Assembly: GCA_002335605.1 (NCBI GenBank)
Contig: BEDY01000008.1
Span: 801,001-865,000 of the forward strand
Length of the DNA stretch: 64,000 nucleotides
Reading direction: 5' to 3'
From: Prillingera fragicola
Taxonomy: Eukaryota; Basidiomycota; Tremellomycetes; Trichosporonales; Trichosporonaceae
Under the pieces are notes generated by a model that did not search any database, was not told the origin of the DNA, and was given only the letters and a program-made list of their open reading frames with translations. Numbering within the stretch: the first letter of the stretch is position 1; every line of letters starts with the position of its first letter. Shown here piece after piece: positions 1 to 11,858 of the stretch. Made by a program: the position numbers and the translations under genes.

Positions 1-349
1 CGGCCTTGGCCAAAGAGAGTATCGATGGTGCTGTCATTGAGTCGGGGGCGATGGTCTGGGTTGCTTTGAGGCAGTGATTCAAGAGCAGTGGAAAGAGCGA
101 CCCTTGTGAATGATGTGCGAGACAAGTGAGGGATGGCAGCCTTGAGAATAGTGGATCGAAGGGACATTATGGATACGTCAAAGAGGTAGAGCTTGAGAGA
201 AGGATGCAAACGCCATATAGGTACAGTACATGTGCAGTGGTTCGGCAGCTAACGGAAGCTATTCATACTGAGGCACTCGTGATAGTGCTCCGAAAAGTCC
301 ATCATCCAGTGGCTATCGATTCCTGTGTTGTGACCATAATTCTCCACCT
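1..349. other. Left edge; possible 5' end of a minus-strand gene
   Basis: No complete gene is visible. On the minus strand an ATG at 37-35 opens a frame that runs off the left edge (M-T-A-P-S-I-L-S-L-A-K-A). It could be the first codons of a gene transcribed away from MSD1, which would make this segment a shared promoter. Twelve codons are too few to identify a family. The rest looks like untranslated or promoter sequence. Confidence 0.25.
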
Positions 350-2564
350 ATGACAACCGCGGTTCGAAGCACACGCGCGCTCACCTGCGTCTTCCGAGCA
401 GGGGAGGTGCGAGGTGGGACTCTGCGGTCTTCGTCCTGCAGACGACTGTCCCCTCTTACTCCGCGACGGGGCAACGCGACTACGGCAATGCGGCCTTTCG
501 TCTTGCCGAAAGGTGCCTTTAATGCGCACCACGGCCCGCGAGCGCAGCTCACTCATCAAGTCAATGACTTGGGACCTGCTCTGGTTGAAAAGCCGGTGGT
601 TCTCGCTGGCTGGCTGCATTCACAGCGCCGGGCTAGCGATAAGCTTTTCTTCTTCACCTTGCGGTCCGAATCAGGAGCAGTCCAACTAGTGGTTCGCGAC
701 TCTGCCATTGCCGCAGACCTCATGTCCTGGCCGTTGGAGAGCGTGGTGCAGATCTCGGGAACTGTTATTTCTCGCAAGGCAAAGGCTAAGGAATCCACGA
801 CCGCAGCAGATGAGATTGAGATCGAAGTGTCCGATGCGACCTTGCTCAACCCAGCGGCAACCCAGCTGCCTTTTTACCCCAATCGGCTGCCACTGGCTAA
901 CGAAGACTTGCGGGCCCAGCATCGAGCACTGGATCTGAGGCGCACAGAGCTATCGCAAAATCTTCGCACTCGCTCAGAAGTGGCCCATGTCATTCGGTCC
1001 TACTTGCACGACAATGGGTTTGTGGAGGTCGAAACGCCTATCCTACTCAACTCTTCGCCCGAGGGAGCTCGTGAATTTCTAGTACCAGCGCGGGTATCGG
1101 ACGGGTCGCAGCCAGCATTCTATGCCCTCCCGCAGAGTCCTCAGCAGCCCAAGCAGTTACTCATTGCGTCGGGTGCTGTTCCCCGATATTATCAGCTCGC
1201 ACGCTGCTTCCGCGATGAGGATGGGCGCCGTGATCGTCAACCCGAGTTCACTCAGGTGGATCTTGAGATGGCTTTTGTGGACGGCGCTGCCCCAGCAGCG
1301 GGGGCTGATGGGATGAGAAGTACTTGGGCCATCGGCGGCTCCCAGGTTCGCGAGATCGTGGAGGGCATGGTTCGTCGCATTTGGAAGGAAATCAAGGGTA
1401 TCGAGCTCGAGGGATGGTTCCGTGTCATGCCTTACGATGTTGCTATGGATGTGTACGGCAGCGACAAACCTGATACACGTTTTGAAATGTACACGCTCCC
1501 CATCGGCTATTACCCGACCCTAAGCGATGCCGCGCTTGACAAGGTTCTCCTCGATGAGAGCGCTAGCACAGTCGAATGGATGGTCACACCAGCCCAGCAG
1601 GCCACAGGTTTGGACATTGCCGCGATAGCGGGCGACAACCAGTTTGTGAGCAATCAAGTTCTGTTACAGAGGCGGTGCTAAATCCCTGCAGATAGATTAC
1701 GTCAAGATTACCGAGCAGAATCGCCTATCGTGGCCTCAGGAGAGTGTCTTAACCATGCCTCTCGGTCTCGAGATTGATGGCACGTTACCAGGCGGGGCGC
1801 AGCCTGGCGACGTGATCTGGCTCTCGCGCCGACCAAAAATTCCTGAAGGAGGGTGGACCCAACTGGGCCGGCTGCGCGTTCAGCTCATGGAAGCTCTTGT
1901 GAAGAAGGGTATGTTGTGTTGGCTGTGCATCTTCTCACCCTGCAGATCTCATGAAGCTTCCCAAAACTCCCCACTTCCTTTGGGTCACGCAGTTCCCGTT
2001 ATTCACTCGCGCAGACGAAGACAAAGCTGCTTTGGCCCGCGGTAGGTGGGCAAGCACCCACCATCCATTCACAGCCCCCATGGCAGAGGACCTTGCCGAC
2101 CTGAAGGCTGGCAAACCGTCTGGTGTGAGGGGGCAGCATTATGACCTTGTGCTCGATGGGCAAGAGATTGGTGGGGGCAGTGTGCGCATCCATGACGCCG
2201 CTCTTCAAGAATACGTCATGCGCGATGTGCTCGAGTTGGACGAAGAAGAGCTGGGTCGCTTTGGCCATCTTTTGAACGCCCTCAAGCAAGGAGCACCCCC
2301 GCACGGAGGCATCGCTCTTGGTAAGACTCCAAGTTCAACATTCCTGTATTGACAGCTTTAGGTTTTGACCGCCTCGTGGCGTTGCTTTGCGATGCCAAGA
2401 GCATTCGTGAAGTGATTGCGTTCCCGAAAACTGGCACTGGCGCCGACCCCGTCTTCCGCAGCCCATCAGCCAGCCCACAAGACGTCCTCGCTCAGTATGG
2501 TCTCGGTCCCCTTGCCACCAGGCCTGTCGCGGCCGAGTCAGACATAGAATCATCCTCGCAATAG
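350..2564 (+). CDS. MSD1: Mitochondrial aspartyl-tRNA synthetase
   Basis: Class IIb synthetase that charges mitochondrial tRNA-Asp; 696 residues from four exons. Introns are 1646-1691, 1909-1945 and 2321-2361 (46, 37 and 41 nt), and all junctions keep frame. The N-terminus is rich in Arg/Ser/Thr and lacks acids, as expected of a mitochondrial presequence. An OB-fold anticodon-binding domain follows (around residue 80 on, [11 protein letters not shown]). The class II core includes motif 2 ([12 protein letters not shown]) and the bacterial/mitochondrial-type flipping-loop region FLVPAR. The C-terminal motif 3 region reads [13 protein letters not shown] once the last intron is removed. The long insertion between motifs 2 and 3 fits the bacterial/mitochondrial subtype. 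The ATG at 350 is the first in frame and gives the targeting peptide. Its 3' end lies 78 bp from the end of the convergent PEX5. Confidence 0.93.
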
Positions 2565-2642
2565 CTTGGAACATAAAGCATGCATCATCACTCCCACGCA
2601 CTTGACCCTGCGAGACCTTCAATGTGGATCATGAAGCGCAGC

Positions 2643-4803
2643 TCAAAAGTCGAAACCGGCCTGGCGGAAAACATTGAGGTCTGTGCCTGGCCGCGCTTGC
2701 TCCGCAAGGGCAGGTTGGTCAAGTGCAATGAGCGCCCGGCGGAGTGTCGCCCACAAGGAGTACGCCTCTGGTGCAGAACCGCCGTTGTCATTTGGTTGGA
2801 GGGCAAGGGCAGCGAGGACTGATGTGTAAGCTCGCGTGATGAAGGAATACAACATGAACTTACAGTGCTCAGCGGCCTCACGATGAACACCAATATTGAG
2901 GCAAGCCACGCCAAGGTTGGCGATGGCGCGCACAAATGTTGGCTTGATTTCCAGGGCGCGGCGATACGCGTCCACCGCCTCCTCTGGATCACCACCGTTG
3001 GCAAGAGTTGCGCCAAGGCGATTCCAGAGTAGATAGTCGTCTGGACGCTCACCGAGCGCAGCAGTCCAGCAGGACCGCGCTTCGCCGAACTCCCCGGTCA
3101 TGTAGTACAGAGTGCCCAAGCCCACCTGGACATCGGGGTCGACATGCCCGTTTTGGCCGTACTGGGTGCGCGCCAGCGACAGGAATTGTTCAGTCATCCG
3201 CTGGTGCAGGGCCCATGGGTTGTCGCTGGAGATGAATTCGGTGCGGCTGGGGGCTGGACCTGCTTGGGTTGGATGCAGCACTGTAAGAAGCTGGTGGAGA
3301 GTAGTCAGGGCAGCCAAATCCAAAGATTCGTTGACGTATGAAATGGCGAGGTTGGTAAGAAGCTCTCCGGCCACTCGCTCGCGGCCCTCAGGCTCATCAT
3401 TGAGTGATTTGCGGCCCTCCTCGAAAGCAGCGAGCGCCTTGTCTTCCATCTCATTCTCGGCATGAGTGCGGCCCAGAACGGACCATGCCACTGCGCGAGG
3501 GATGCCCGCAACTTGGATGTCGCTTGCCGTGGCACGTCGCAGGAACGATTCAATGGCAAGCGCTCCATCAGAAAGTGAGCCTCCGCTTGCCAGGATCCGC
3601 TTCGACTCCTGCCATGCCTCCGCCGGTGACAGGTCGTCGTACTTGTTCACAGAAGCGAACTGATAACCCACGGCCATAGGCAGGCCATCCTCCGGGACCA
3701 GCTCACTCGCCAGGCCGCCACCTGTTCCAAACTCGAGTTGATCATCCAGGGAAGTCTGGCCGATGCCCTCCATGTTCAGGTTTTCCTCCAAAATATCCAG
3801 TGTGTCATCCTCGCCATTGACAAACTAGTCCATGTCAGCAATTGAGCGCTTCCCTTCAATGTGCACGCACCTGCGAATACTCGGCTTCCCACTCGGCCAA
3901 CTGGTTCAAACGCTCGGCTTCGGGCTTGAGGCTCTCCCAAACAGCATCGAGTTCGCCTCTGAAATTCGTGTCATCCTCGATGGGGTCCTCGGTTACCTCC
4001 TCAGCGGCGGTTTCGACTGGAGCTGCTTCGGCAACCTTTGCCTCGTCTGCCGCAGTTTGGGCGCGAGCATCAGCCAGTGCAGCTTCAAACGCGGCCTCCA
4101 TTTCGACATGGCTGGTCGGTTGCGGGGCGTGGGCGAGACCTGCCTGCTGTGGTCCACTGTACATAGGTTGCATTTGCCCCATGTAGGTGGGTAGCTGCAT
4201 GCCGCCGAATGGATTGGGAGGCGCGTACGTTGGGCTCATCATCTGGGTTTGATGCTGGACCGGAGCTTGTTGCATCTCGCGGCCCTTGCCCTTGCCACTG
4301 GCAAAGCTGTCGGCCCATCCGCTGGGGGCATGGAGCTGGGGGCCGGGAGAATGATGTTGCTGGTTGCGGAAGCGGTCCCAGTCAGCAGAAAGGTCGGACG
4401 GCGCCCTGCTCTGAGCCTGCAGTGGAAGTGGGACAGCGACAGGCCCGGGGGCGCTGAGTGCTGCAGACAGGTGAGAGAGATTGAATGGGTGCGGAACAAC
4501 GGCAGGGCCGGCGTGTACAGGACCTTGCTGTTGAGTGTGTGACAGAGGGCGGAATGCGGCCTGACTGCCAGACGCTCCGGGCGATCCCACACGATCCTTG
4601 GTTGGTCAGCGCATGCTCGTGGGTGCAAGAAGCGGTGGAAGAGCATGGCACGTCTTGCTTATTGAGCAGAGGGCAGCAGAGGTACCCGAGATGTGAGCGA
4701 CACTTACACGGAAGAGCGAATTGTCTACACCCTCGCGCTTTAGAACGCTGTTGAGGGGGTTGGAGCTGGCCGAGCAGTCGGCACCGTTGAGGAGAGACTG
4801 CAT
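2643..4803 (-). CDS. PEX5: Peroxisomal targeting signal 1 receptor Pex5
   Basis: Cycling receptor that binds C-terminal SKL-type signals and carries cargo to the peroxisomal docking complex. Four exons; introns are 4597-4707, 3825-3870 and 2819-2863; 652 residues. The N-terminus (MQSLLNGADC) has the conserved cysteine that is mono-ubiquitinated for receptor recycling. The disordered N-terminal half holds WxxxF/Y-type docking motifs (WDRFR, WADSF, WEAEY). The C-terminal half is a TPR domain (GLGTLYYMTGEFGEA; NRLGATLANGG) and ends in DLNVFRQAGFDF, typical of the Pex5 tail. I chose the ATG at 4803 because it places the cysteine at position 10; an in-frame ATG at 4821 would add six residues. Convergent with MSD1. 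Confidence 0.95.
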
Positions 4804-5775
4804 TTTAGATTGTGTGAGCAAGAGTGTAATGACAGAGAAGCAGTGGCGCAGTGGGGTTGGAGACGCTGCTTGGACCGGCTAGAGGCCACCCGGCAAAAGC
4901 CGAGTTACGATTTGCGCATCCCCAAGGTGCAGCTGGCGCAGGGCTATGCAGGGTAACTTTGAAAGTGATCACAGCCTCCCAACCGGACAGGACATACCGA
5001 GGGCACGGAGACGACCGTGTACTTGGCGAATTGGCGGCCGAGTGTCGTAGCCACGGGTAGGCGCACGGAAAGCATCACTTGTCAGTGACGCGCCTATTCA
5101 ATGTACCGTACAGGTAGCCGGACATTTTGGCTTTCCACTATGGTCATCATTTAATGCTTTCCGTGCACCCAGTACCCAGTCCCGCCAGTCCGGCCGTTCT
5201 GGGGCAGAGACGAATGGGTATGGCGTGAAATGAAACAATCAGGAATGATTGGCATCCCGCACTGGTACACAGATAGTGGTACACGGATGGCACATCGTAG
5301 GCACAGACTCTCACACTATTGTGTCACGCAGGCAAGGTGACTGCTGCATGCCGCTCAAGCACCAACGGCAAACAGAACAGTTAACGGAGCTTCACAGTAG
5401 CCAGGCATCCCATTCCTTGGACTCCCACTGCTTTGACATTAATTATTGTTTAATTTCATTTTATTCAGTTCGTCTTCATCGCACCATGTACACCACCCCA
5501 ACCAACCCAGTGCACTAGCGCCACGAACGGCATTCGTTCCCAGCTTCTCTTCTACTGTTTAATGAGAGGCACTGCTATTACGGGACCATCAGTCTGAGCA
5601 GGGTGACATCAATGCAACTCAAGAGATAGGCTACTACTTCACACGACGTGCATGCCAGGTGCTGTGTGACGACAGCATGTCTATAACTGCCGCCAATCTC
5701 CTCCAGGGTCTAGTCTAGGGCGCACACGCAAAAGCATCAATGCCTCCTGCTCAAGTGCACTACAAAGAAACCCTT
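4804..5775. other. Intergenic: PEX5 promoter and AKR downstream region
   Basis: About 970 bp with no supportable gene. It should contain the PEX5 promoter (read leftward) and the terminator of the aldo/keto reductase. An open frame of 89 codons at 5249-5518 has no recognisable features and looks spurious. I see no repeat or RNA gene here. Confidence 0.5.
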
Positions 5776-7050
5776 TTAGTCCGACTTGGTCGCCTGGACC
5801 TTGTCCGAGAACTCGGGGTCGTTCTCCTGGTAGATGTCGTAGCTAGTGGTCGTCAGTAAATACTCTTAACATGTACAGTGTCCACATACTAAGGCTCGTA
5901 CAGGGTCGACTGGTCGCAGACACGCTTCGCAGGAACAGACTCGCTGAGCTTGGTGATCTCGGCGACCTCCTCGTCCGAGAGGTCAACAGTCTGCAAGTTG
6001 GCCTCAATGCGGGCGGGGGTGACCGACTTGGGCAGAGGGTTGATGCCGCGCTTAATGAGCCACGAGATGAGAATGTTCGAACCCTGGACGCCGTGCTTCT
6101 TGGCCAGCGAGGCGACGACGGGGTTCTCACGGAGCGAGGCGCCGTCAGTGCCACCAAGAGGCGAGTAGCCCTGGGGAAGGATGTTCTGCTTGTGCAGCCA
6201 AGCAACAAGCTCGGGCTGGGGGCACTGGATAGACAGCTCAACCTGGTTGGTGACGGGCTTGATGCGAGCGTCCTTCAGAAGCTTGCGGGTGCGCTGAATG
6301 TTGAAGTTGGAGACACCAATCGACTTGACGAGACCCTGGTCAACAAGCTTCTCCATCTCACGCCAGGTGGGGAGGACGTCCTCACACAGGGGAACGTCAA
6401 GAAGCTTCTTGCCCTCCGCCGAGAGCTTGACATGCTCGTGCTGAGGGAGAACACCCTCGGGCGCGTCAACCTGCCAGTTGATCTGTGACATTGGTTAGCA
6501 ACAAGAAGCTCGCGGGGATTATCGTACTCACGTTCCAGTGCAAGAGGTAAAGGTCAAGGTAGCCAACGCCAAGGTTCTTCAGAGTGTCGGCGATAGCAAG
6601 GGGCACGTGCTCGGGGTGGTGGTGGAGCTCGAAGAGCTTGGAAGTAATCCAAAGCTCCTCACGGGCAACACCAGCATTCTTGATGCCCTCTCCGACTTCG
6701 GCCTCGTTGCCGTAGGCCCACGCGCAGTCAATGTGACGGTAACCCGACTGCAGTGCGTTAGCTATCAAACGCGAAGGCAGGCTACAACACTCACGCGAAT
6801 GGCGTGCTCAACGGCCTTGGCGACCTCGCCCTTGGCAGACTGCCACTGTTGATGCCAATCCCGTCGGGAGTATCGTCAGAGAGTGAGGTTCATGTCGCAT
6901 TGAGTTGCGGAAGAGTAGGACAATGGAGGAGCAAAAGAATGTGGTTAGCGACAGCTCATTACTAAGGTTCTCTCGCATGCGTACCGTGCCGAGGCCGATC
7001 GAAGGGATCTTGCGACCGTCCGAGAGGGTGAAGTGGGTAGCGATGGGCAT
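5776..7050 (-). CDS. Aldo/keto reductase (NADPH-dependent)
   Basis: Probable cytosolic NADPH-dependent reductase of aldehydes or ketones, 330 residues from five exons. Introns are 6846-6984, 6748-6794, 6483-6531 and 5843-5889; the first, at 139 nt, is unusually long for this window. The AKR (beta/alpha)8 signature is complete. It has the start LSDGRKIPSIGLGT, catalytic Asp in the RHIDCA strand, Tyr in AYGNE, Lys in ITSKLF and His in LYLLHWN. The GVSNFN loop is also present, and the cofactor-binding end reads LPKSVTPARIEAN. It resembles fungal glycerol-dehydrogenase/GCY1-like and D-galacturonate reductase-like enzymes, but I cannot assign a substrate. Its promoter is shared with no visible neighbour. 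Confidence 0.9.
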
Positions 7051-7857
7051 TATGGAGTATTTGCGAGTTACGGGAGCTACCAGACGAGTGATAGATGAAA
7101 GCAGGATGGGCAGTGGAGTCTGCGATTTAAGAATGGAGGGGAAGAGTTAAGAGAGAAGATGGTGGAAGAAGGTAGCCGCAAGAAATAGCCGTGGGGGGCA
7201 GCCCGTGTGGGCACAGCGGATAGGAGAACAGGCTATGTCACTTCACCTCAGGAGCGATGCTCGGCCCGTTCTCGGAGCAATGTCGCCGGATTTGAATCTC
7301 GGCTTCCGGACCGAAAAAAACCATGCCCACACTACTGTGGCTACCAAGAACTGCAAGCCTGCTCTGTCAACGTGTCAACGCAGTATTTTTCGACAACAAT
7401 AATGCTGTCGACGTTTACAACGGGCTGTAGGGCTGTAAATGAGACAATCTCGCATAACGCTTTCATTCGTCGATCCTCCACGTCGCAAGTGCGTCACTAT
7501 TCAGAGCGACCAGCGGATATCCATCGGCACCACTTCGTCACAACAACCGTCATCAAGCGGTTATTATTTTTGAATACTTCTTGCATTTAATCCCAACACA
7601 GGCACCAATACCCAGCTTACCAGAGCGTTTCATGCCAACCCGCCAACCGCCAAGTGCGTGCATAGCCGCCGCAGTGGCGCAGTGGAGTCCCACCTCCAAC
7701 CTCGGTCCAACCACTGGTAAACAACACAAATCTCGGTCACTCTGCATCGTCCACCATAGGTGACCGGTAAGACTAGAGGGACTGATCTCTACACACAAGT
7801 GCTCTACATACTACTCACCACCTCAGCCCATACTACATCCAAATCATATCGTTGCGC
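7051..7857. other. Intergenic: AKR promoter, BDF1 downstream region
   Basis: About 800 bp without a convincing gene. Open frames up to 127 codons occur but lack family features. The word GCAGTGGCGCAGTGG occurs here and again upstream of PEX5; it resembles a tRNA A box, but no B box follows in either place. Confidence 0.45.
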
Positions 7858-10250
7858 TTACTCCTCCTCGCTAGACTCCTCATCACTCGACTCGTCCTCG
7901 TCATACACGTTGGCGATGCCTCCACGGCCTTCAAACGACTGAAGTTGAGCCTCCATCTTGCGAATGCGGTCGGCTTCTTCTTGCTCGTTCAAGTGCTTGC
8001 GACCAGGGGCACCTCCAAAGCCTGATTTGCGAGGCACAGGTTTATTCTTCTTGCCACGGCCCTTGCGTCCGCGGCAAACGAGGTTGTACAGTTTTATCAC
8101 GGTGGCTGTGGGCAGCGAGTCAATGTCGAGTTCAATCTCCTGATCCTGAGAGAGTTAGAACGTGGTTGCCATCGTTTTGAAGTATCTTCTGCTTACCCCT
8201 GAGATATTGGTCGTGGACTGAATAATCTGCACAGCTTGACTGAGGATTTCAGACTCGGCCACCTGAATCTTCTCCGCCAACTCCTGCTTTTGAGTAATAG
8301 TGATGCTCTGCAGCTCGTCGTCGCTCTCATCCTCGTCGCGATAGGCCGGCTCCTTGGGCTTGCGTGGCTTCTTTGCAAAGCCGTTGCCATTGGCACTCGG
8401 CGATGCTTTGCTAGTAGTCGAGTACTTGCGAGGCTGCTGTTTGGGCTGCTTGGGAGCTTTGGGCTTGGCACGCTTCGGTTTACGCGCGATACGCTGTTCC
8501 AGCTCGGCAATTTCCCGGTCCAGTGTCACACGCTCGGCCTTTGCTTCCCGGAGTCGCACAGCTGCAGGCATCAGTGTCCGTGAACCATTTGTTGATTGGC
8601 TGCACTCACCATCCTTGTCCTCGTCATCAGACTCCTCGTCCTCTTCAACGACGGGGTCTTCGCTGACGTCCCGCACCTCTTGCTTGGGAGGGACTGACCG
8701 GTACTTCTCTTCCCAAAGCTGCAGCAGCGCATTGGCAGCGCTGTTGACCGCGTCGCCCGGAGGATTGAAGGCAGTGGCATTCGCAACAAGGAGACGAATG
8801 TCGCCATCTATCTGAGTGACGTCGTCGTAGGCATTGTCTTCCAGCCGTTGCTTGATCATGAGCAGGTCGATCGGCTTCTTGATAATTTCGGAGTAGACTG
8901 GGATGGCTGCAATGACCTGCTCGATTGGGTACAGAAACGGTGAGACGATGTCGAAATACTTGTGGATCTTTTCGAAACTGTTTAAAGTACGAGCCGCCCA
9001 TTGGAGCTGAGGATCATTGCGGCGCTTTGGCTTGCGTTGCGTTCCCGGTCCGTCATAATTGATATCCTTCGGCGGGGGAGGGTGGATATCGCGTTTCGGG
9101 CGCGCCGAGTCCGGCTCACGACGAATGACTGGAGGATGTGAAACGGAGGCACGGCGGATAGGAGTTGAGGACGGACCGGCGGGCGAAGCACTAGTCTGAG
9201 GGTACTGCAGAGATGTCAGAATGATGATTAGAACGGAAAAATGCTGAATCTTACGTCGGCGGGTATGGATTTGAGCGCCTTTTCATACTGCTGCTCCAAT
9301 TTGGAGGCCGCCTGAGACACAACATGATCAAGTCCGTTGAATTTGCGAGTGTTCTCCCAGATCTGGCGAATATCCCTTGTGACCTGCGCCACGCTCGAGT
9401 ATGAGCCCTTGGATGCGTCCCACTTGGCAGCCTTGCTCTTGTCCTTGGGCGGACCGCGTGGATCAGAAACCACGAGCTTCGTCTCGACCGTTCCGAGATC
9501 GATCGGGTACGGAATGATCTGATGGTAGTGGGGGATGTTGAAGCGCACAGTGTCAACTGGCTGACGGAAGTTGAAAGAATTGTTCGACTTGAGCATGGAC
9601 CGAACCACACCCAAGATGTACTTGTGTTGCGTCAACGTGAGCGGAGTGGTGGGGCCGGGGTCACGGGCAGCCGGTTCGACGTAGTATGTCCAAGGGTACA
9701 CAACTTGAGGCGCCGACGGGTCTGCGGGGATACCCGTATGGTCCACAGCCGCTGTGACGGAGCCTTCAGCCTTGACGCGCTTGATCTCATCGGCGCCCAG
9801 ATCGTCTCCTGGCCGCTTCAAGCTACCACTCGATCCCAGGTCAACCTCTCCCTCGGCATCGACATCCATCTTCGCCAAATCGGCCGGGTCATCAGCAACG
9901 GCCTCTGGCAGGGGCATGTCGGATGCGCTGGCCGCGGCAGATGAGACAGGCGCATTCGAAGGTGTTGCAGTCTCAATGAGAGCGGGAGAGGCGGGATTTG
10001 GCACTGGTGGTGAAGCCACCTTGTGTGCTTGGTCGGCAGGGACAGGCGTAGCGCCAGCGGACGTGGAGGGAGGTTCAGAGCTAGTAGCTGGGTTGAATGG
10101 GTTGGGGGAGCGCGCGGGCTCAGCAATTGTCGACGACGGGGGAGGGGGAACGGCGAGGGCGTTACGAGCCAAGGTGTCAACTGCTATCGTTGGGGCATCG
10201 ACTGCAGCCGCAGGGATCGGAGGGGTAGCAAAGGGAGGCTCGGCCGACAT
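7858..10250 (-). CDS. BDF1: BET-family double bromodomain transcription factor
   Basis: Chromatin reader that binds acetylated histone H4 and recruits TFIID; nuclear. Four exons (introns 9205-9254, 8562-8609 and 8146-8196); 747 residues. A long Pro/Ala/Ser-rich N-terminus precedes bromodomain 1 (around residues 205-330; ends NTRKFNG with the acetyl-lysine-binding Asn). Bromodomain 2 follows (KKPIDLLMIKQRLEDN; NATAFNPPGD, again with the Asn). The linker KRDIHPPPPKDINYD between them is a BET hallmark. Then come an acidic stretch, a coiled coil (REIAELEQRI), Lys-rich segments and an ET domain (IDSLPTATVIKLYNLV), with a serine/acidic tail. The 48-nt intron 2 is a multiple of three without a stop, so its retention would be translated. 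The leader is about 600 nt long if the TATA-like element noted below is used. Confidence 0.94.
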
Positions 10251-10375
10251 TGTTGACTTTGAGTCGGTGATTCAAATCAATGAGACCGCAGAGAGCTAAA
10301 CATCGACGACCAATTTTGGGGGCAGCAACGATTGATCAAGTGAACACGGCAAGGGCAAGCATCCATCAGCAAAGG

Positions 10376-10858
10376 TCACAGAGGAGAGAGTCTATACACG
10401 AGGGACGAGCCCCATGCATTGTTTGATGGCCACCCACCTGATGGTACACGCGGTGAGAGAAAGGTGTGCGTGCCCGAGCCCGTTGAGGATGGTCTGGTGT
10501 AGATGGGTGGTGAAGTGGATGACACTAAAGGAGGGTTGGCACGGAGGGAAGGTGGGTGGATGGGCGACGAGGTGGGGACAGACTGGAGGGAGAAGAGGTA
10601 TCGAACAGCGGGGCTTTGATCGTAGAGAGTGTCGGGGGTATCTATGCAGTGGGGGTTCAAAAAGCGGTGGATGCTGTCTTTTGCAAGGGATATTTGGTTG
10701 TAGGATATAGTATTAGGTGGCGAGGAGGAGGGACAGTAAAGAGTATGATGTTGTGGTGCCGGTGCCCTGTGGAGGTAGGGATGGGTGGAGGCGGCGGCGA
10801 CCAGCGAAAGTGGGTGGGTAATGGAAAAAGGGGGAGGGGGTTTAGACCCGTCCGTCAT
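10376..10858 (-). other. Large upstream open frame in the presumed BDF1 leader
   Basis: A 160-codon frame on the BDF1 strand, Pro/Ser/Thr-rich (starts MTDGSKPPPPFS), ends 126 nt before the BDF1 ATG. The minus strand here is strongly pyrimidine-rich, which is typical of fungal leaders, and this composition may account for the open frame. No domain is recognisable. It is either a chance frame or a long uORF that could restrain BDF1 translation. Confidence 0.3.
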
Positions 10859-10867
10859 GCCGTGGGC

Positions 10868-10883
10868 CTCAGGCCTTTATACC
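10868..10883 (-). promoter_or_regulatory. TATA-like element upstream of BDF1
   Basis: On the minus strand the sequence GGTATAAAGGCCTGAGG precedes a long pyrimidine-rich tract and lies about 620 nt upstream of the BDF1 start codon. Position and composition fit a fungal core promoter, implying a long leader. Inferred from sequence only. Confidence 0.4.
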
Positions 10884-11858
10884 AGGCCCGCACTGCGCGC
10901 AAACTCGGGCATTGCAATTTATTTTCACGCCCCTGACCACATGTCCAGCACGTGGAAATTCATTGCAAATGTTTGATTCCGCATTGTTTGTGTCACGTCC
11001 CTCGGCCCTCGTGCCCGCCTCATGCCTCTGCGCCTCTGACACGACCTGCCACGGCTGTGGTTCGCGTACCCTGCCCTCCTGCACCTGCCACCCTGATTGC
11101 ATGCGACGACAAGTACAGTGCGCATTGTGAACAGAGCTTGGTGTATCGCTCCCCATGCACTGGTCAAAGGACGCACTCCACACGCGCCTCGCATCCTGTT
11201 GCTGACAGGTCAATAGTGGATAGATTCGATTCAGTGTCACCCGAACAATGTAGTGCCAGGCCGGAGCAAGAGAGGTACAAGCACACTCACACGCCAACGT
11301 TCCGAACTCTGCCGACACACTCTTCGACACCTCTGCCTTGCGTGGGGGCAAGCTGGGCCAATCTGGCCTCGTTGACACGCGCGCCCACCGTACCTTCATC
11401 GTGCAGAGAAAGCGAGAGTAGTGAGGGATCGTCTGAGAAATTGGTCGAACTCGCGGATTGGACCTGCGCAGTCCAAGTGTTGGTTGGTGTGCTGGAGTGT
11501 GCCCCCTTACCCCCGTGAGCCATAGCCATGTGGTCATCAAGGAGACAATTCCTGTTGGGAATATGCCCAAGGCATACACGGTAATGCTTGTGCGAGGGGC
11601 TTGCAACCATGTACGAGATATTAAGAGAGTCGTGACAGTTGTTGGATTGAAAGTCAACTTGCCCAAGCGCCAGGGCAAAAGACACTAACATACTTGGTGA
11701 TTACCAGTCGGCCCCTGCATTACCGGAATCAAAACTATCATAAGTCGGCCAGTCAGTAGTAGGCGTCATTGGTCATGACTGCATTGTATTATACGCCAAC
11801 ACGTCCATCGACCTCGACCGCTCCTTGGCTCGTTCCGCTTTCAACATCATCCGCCGCC
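10884..11858. other. BDF1-SEC6 divergent intergenic region; doubtful short ORFs
   Basis: About 1 kb between the BDF1 core promoter and the SEC6 start. On the minus strand an ATG at 11531 opens a frame (MAHGGKGAHSSTPTNTWTA...) ending near 11287. Removing a candidate intron gives a fragment LHDEGRGVEECVGRVRN. I could not extend it to a recognisable protein. It may be a small unrecognised gene or noise. Confidence 0.3.

Noticed and set aside
350..1681. MSD1 as an unspliced 443-residue protein
   Set aside because: It would truncate the class II core before motif 3; three short in-frame introns join the remaining conserved blocks.
4842..4870. tRNA gene suggested by GTGGCGCAGTGGGGTTGG (A-box-like)
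   Set aside because: No B box (GGTTCGANTCC) at the right spacing and no acceptor stem pairing; the same word at about 7670 also lacks them.
5871..6488. 205-codon plus-strand frame at the AKR locus
   Set aside because: It is the antisense shadow of the well-conserved aldo/keto reductase exons.
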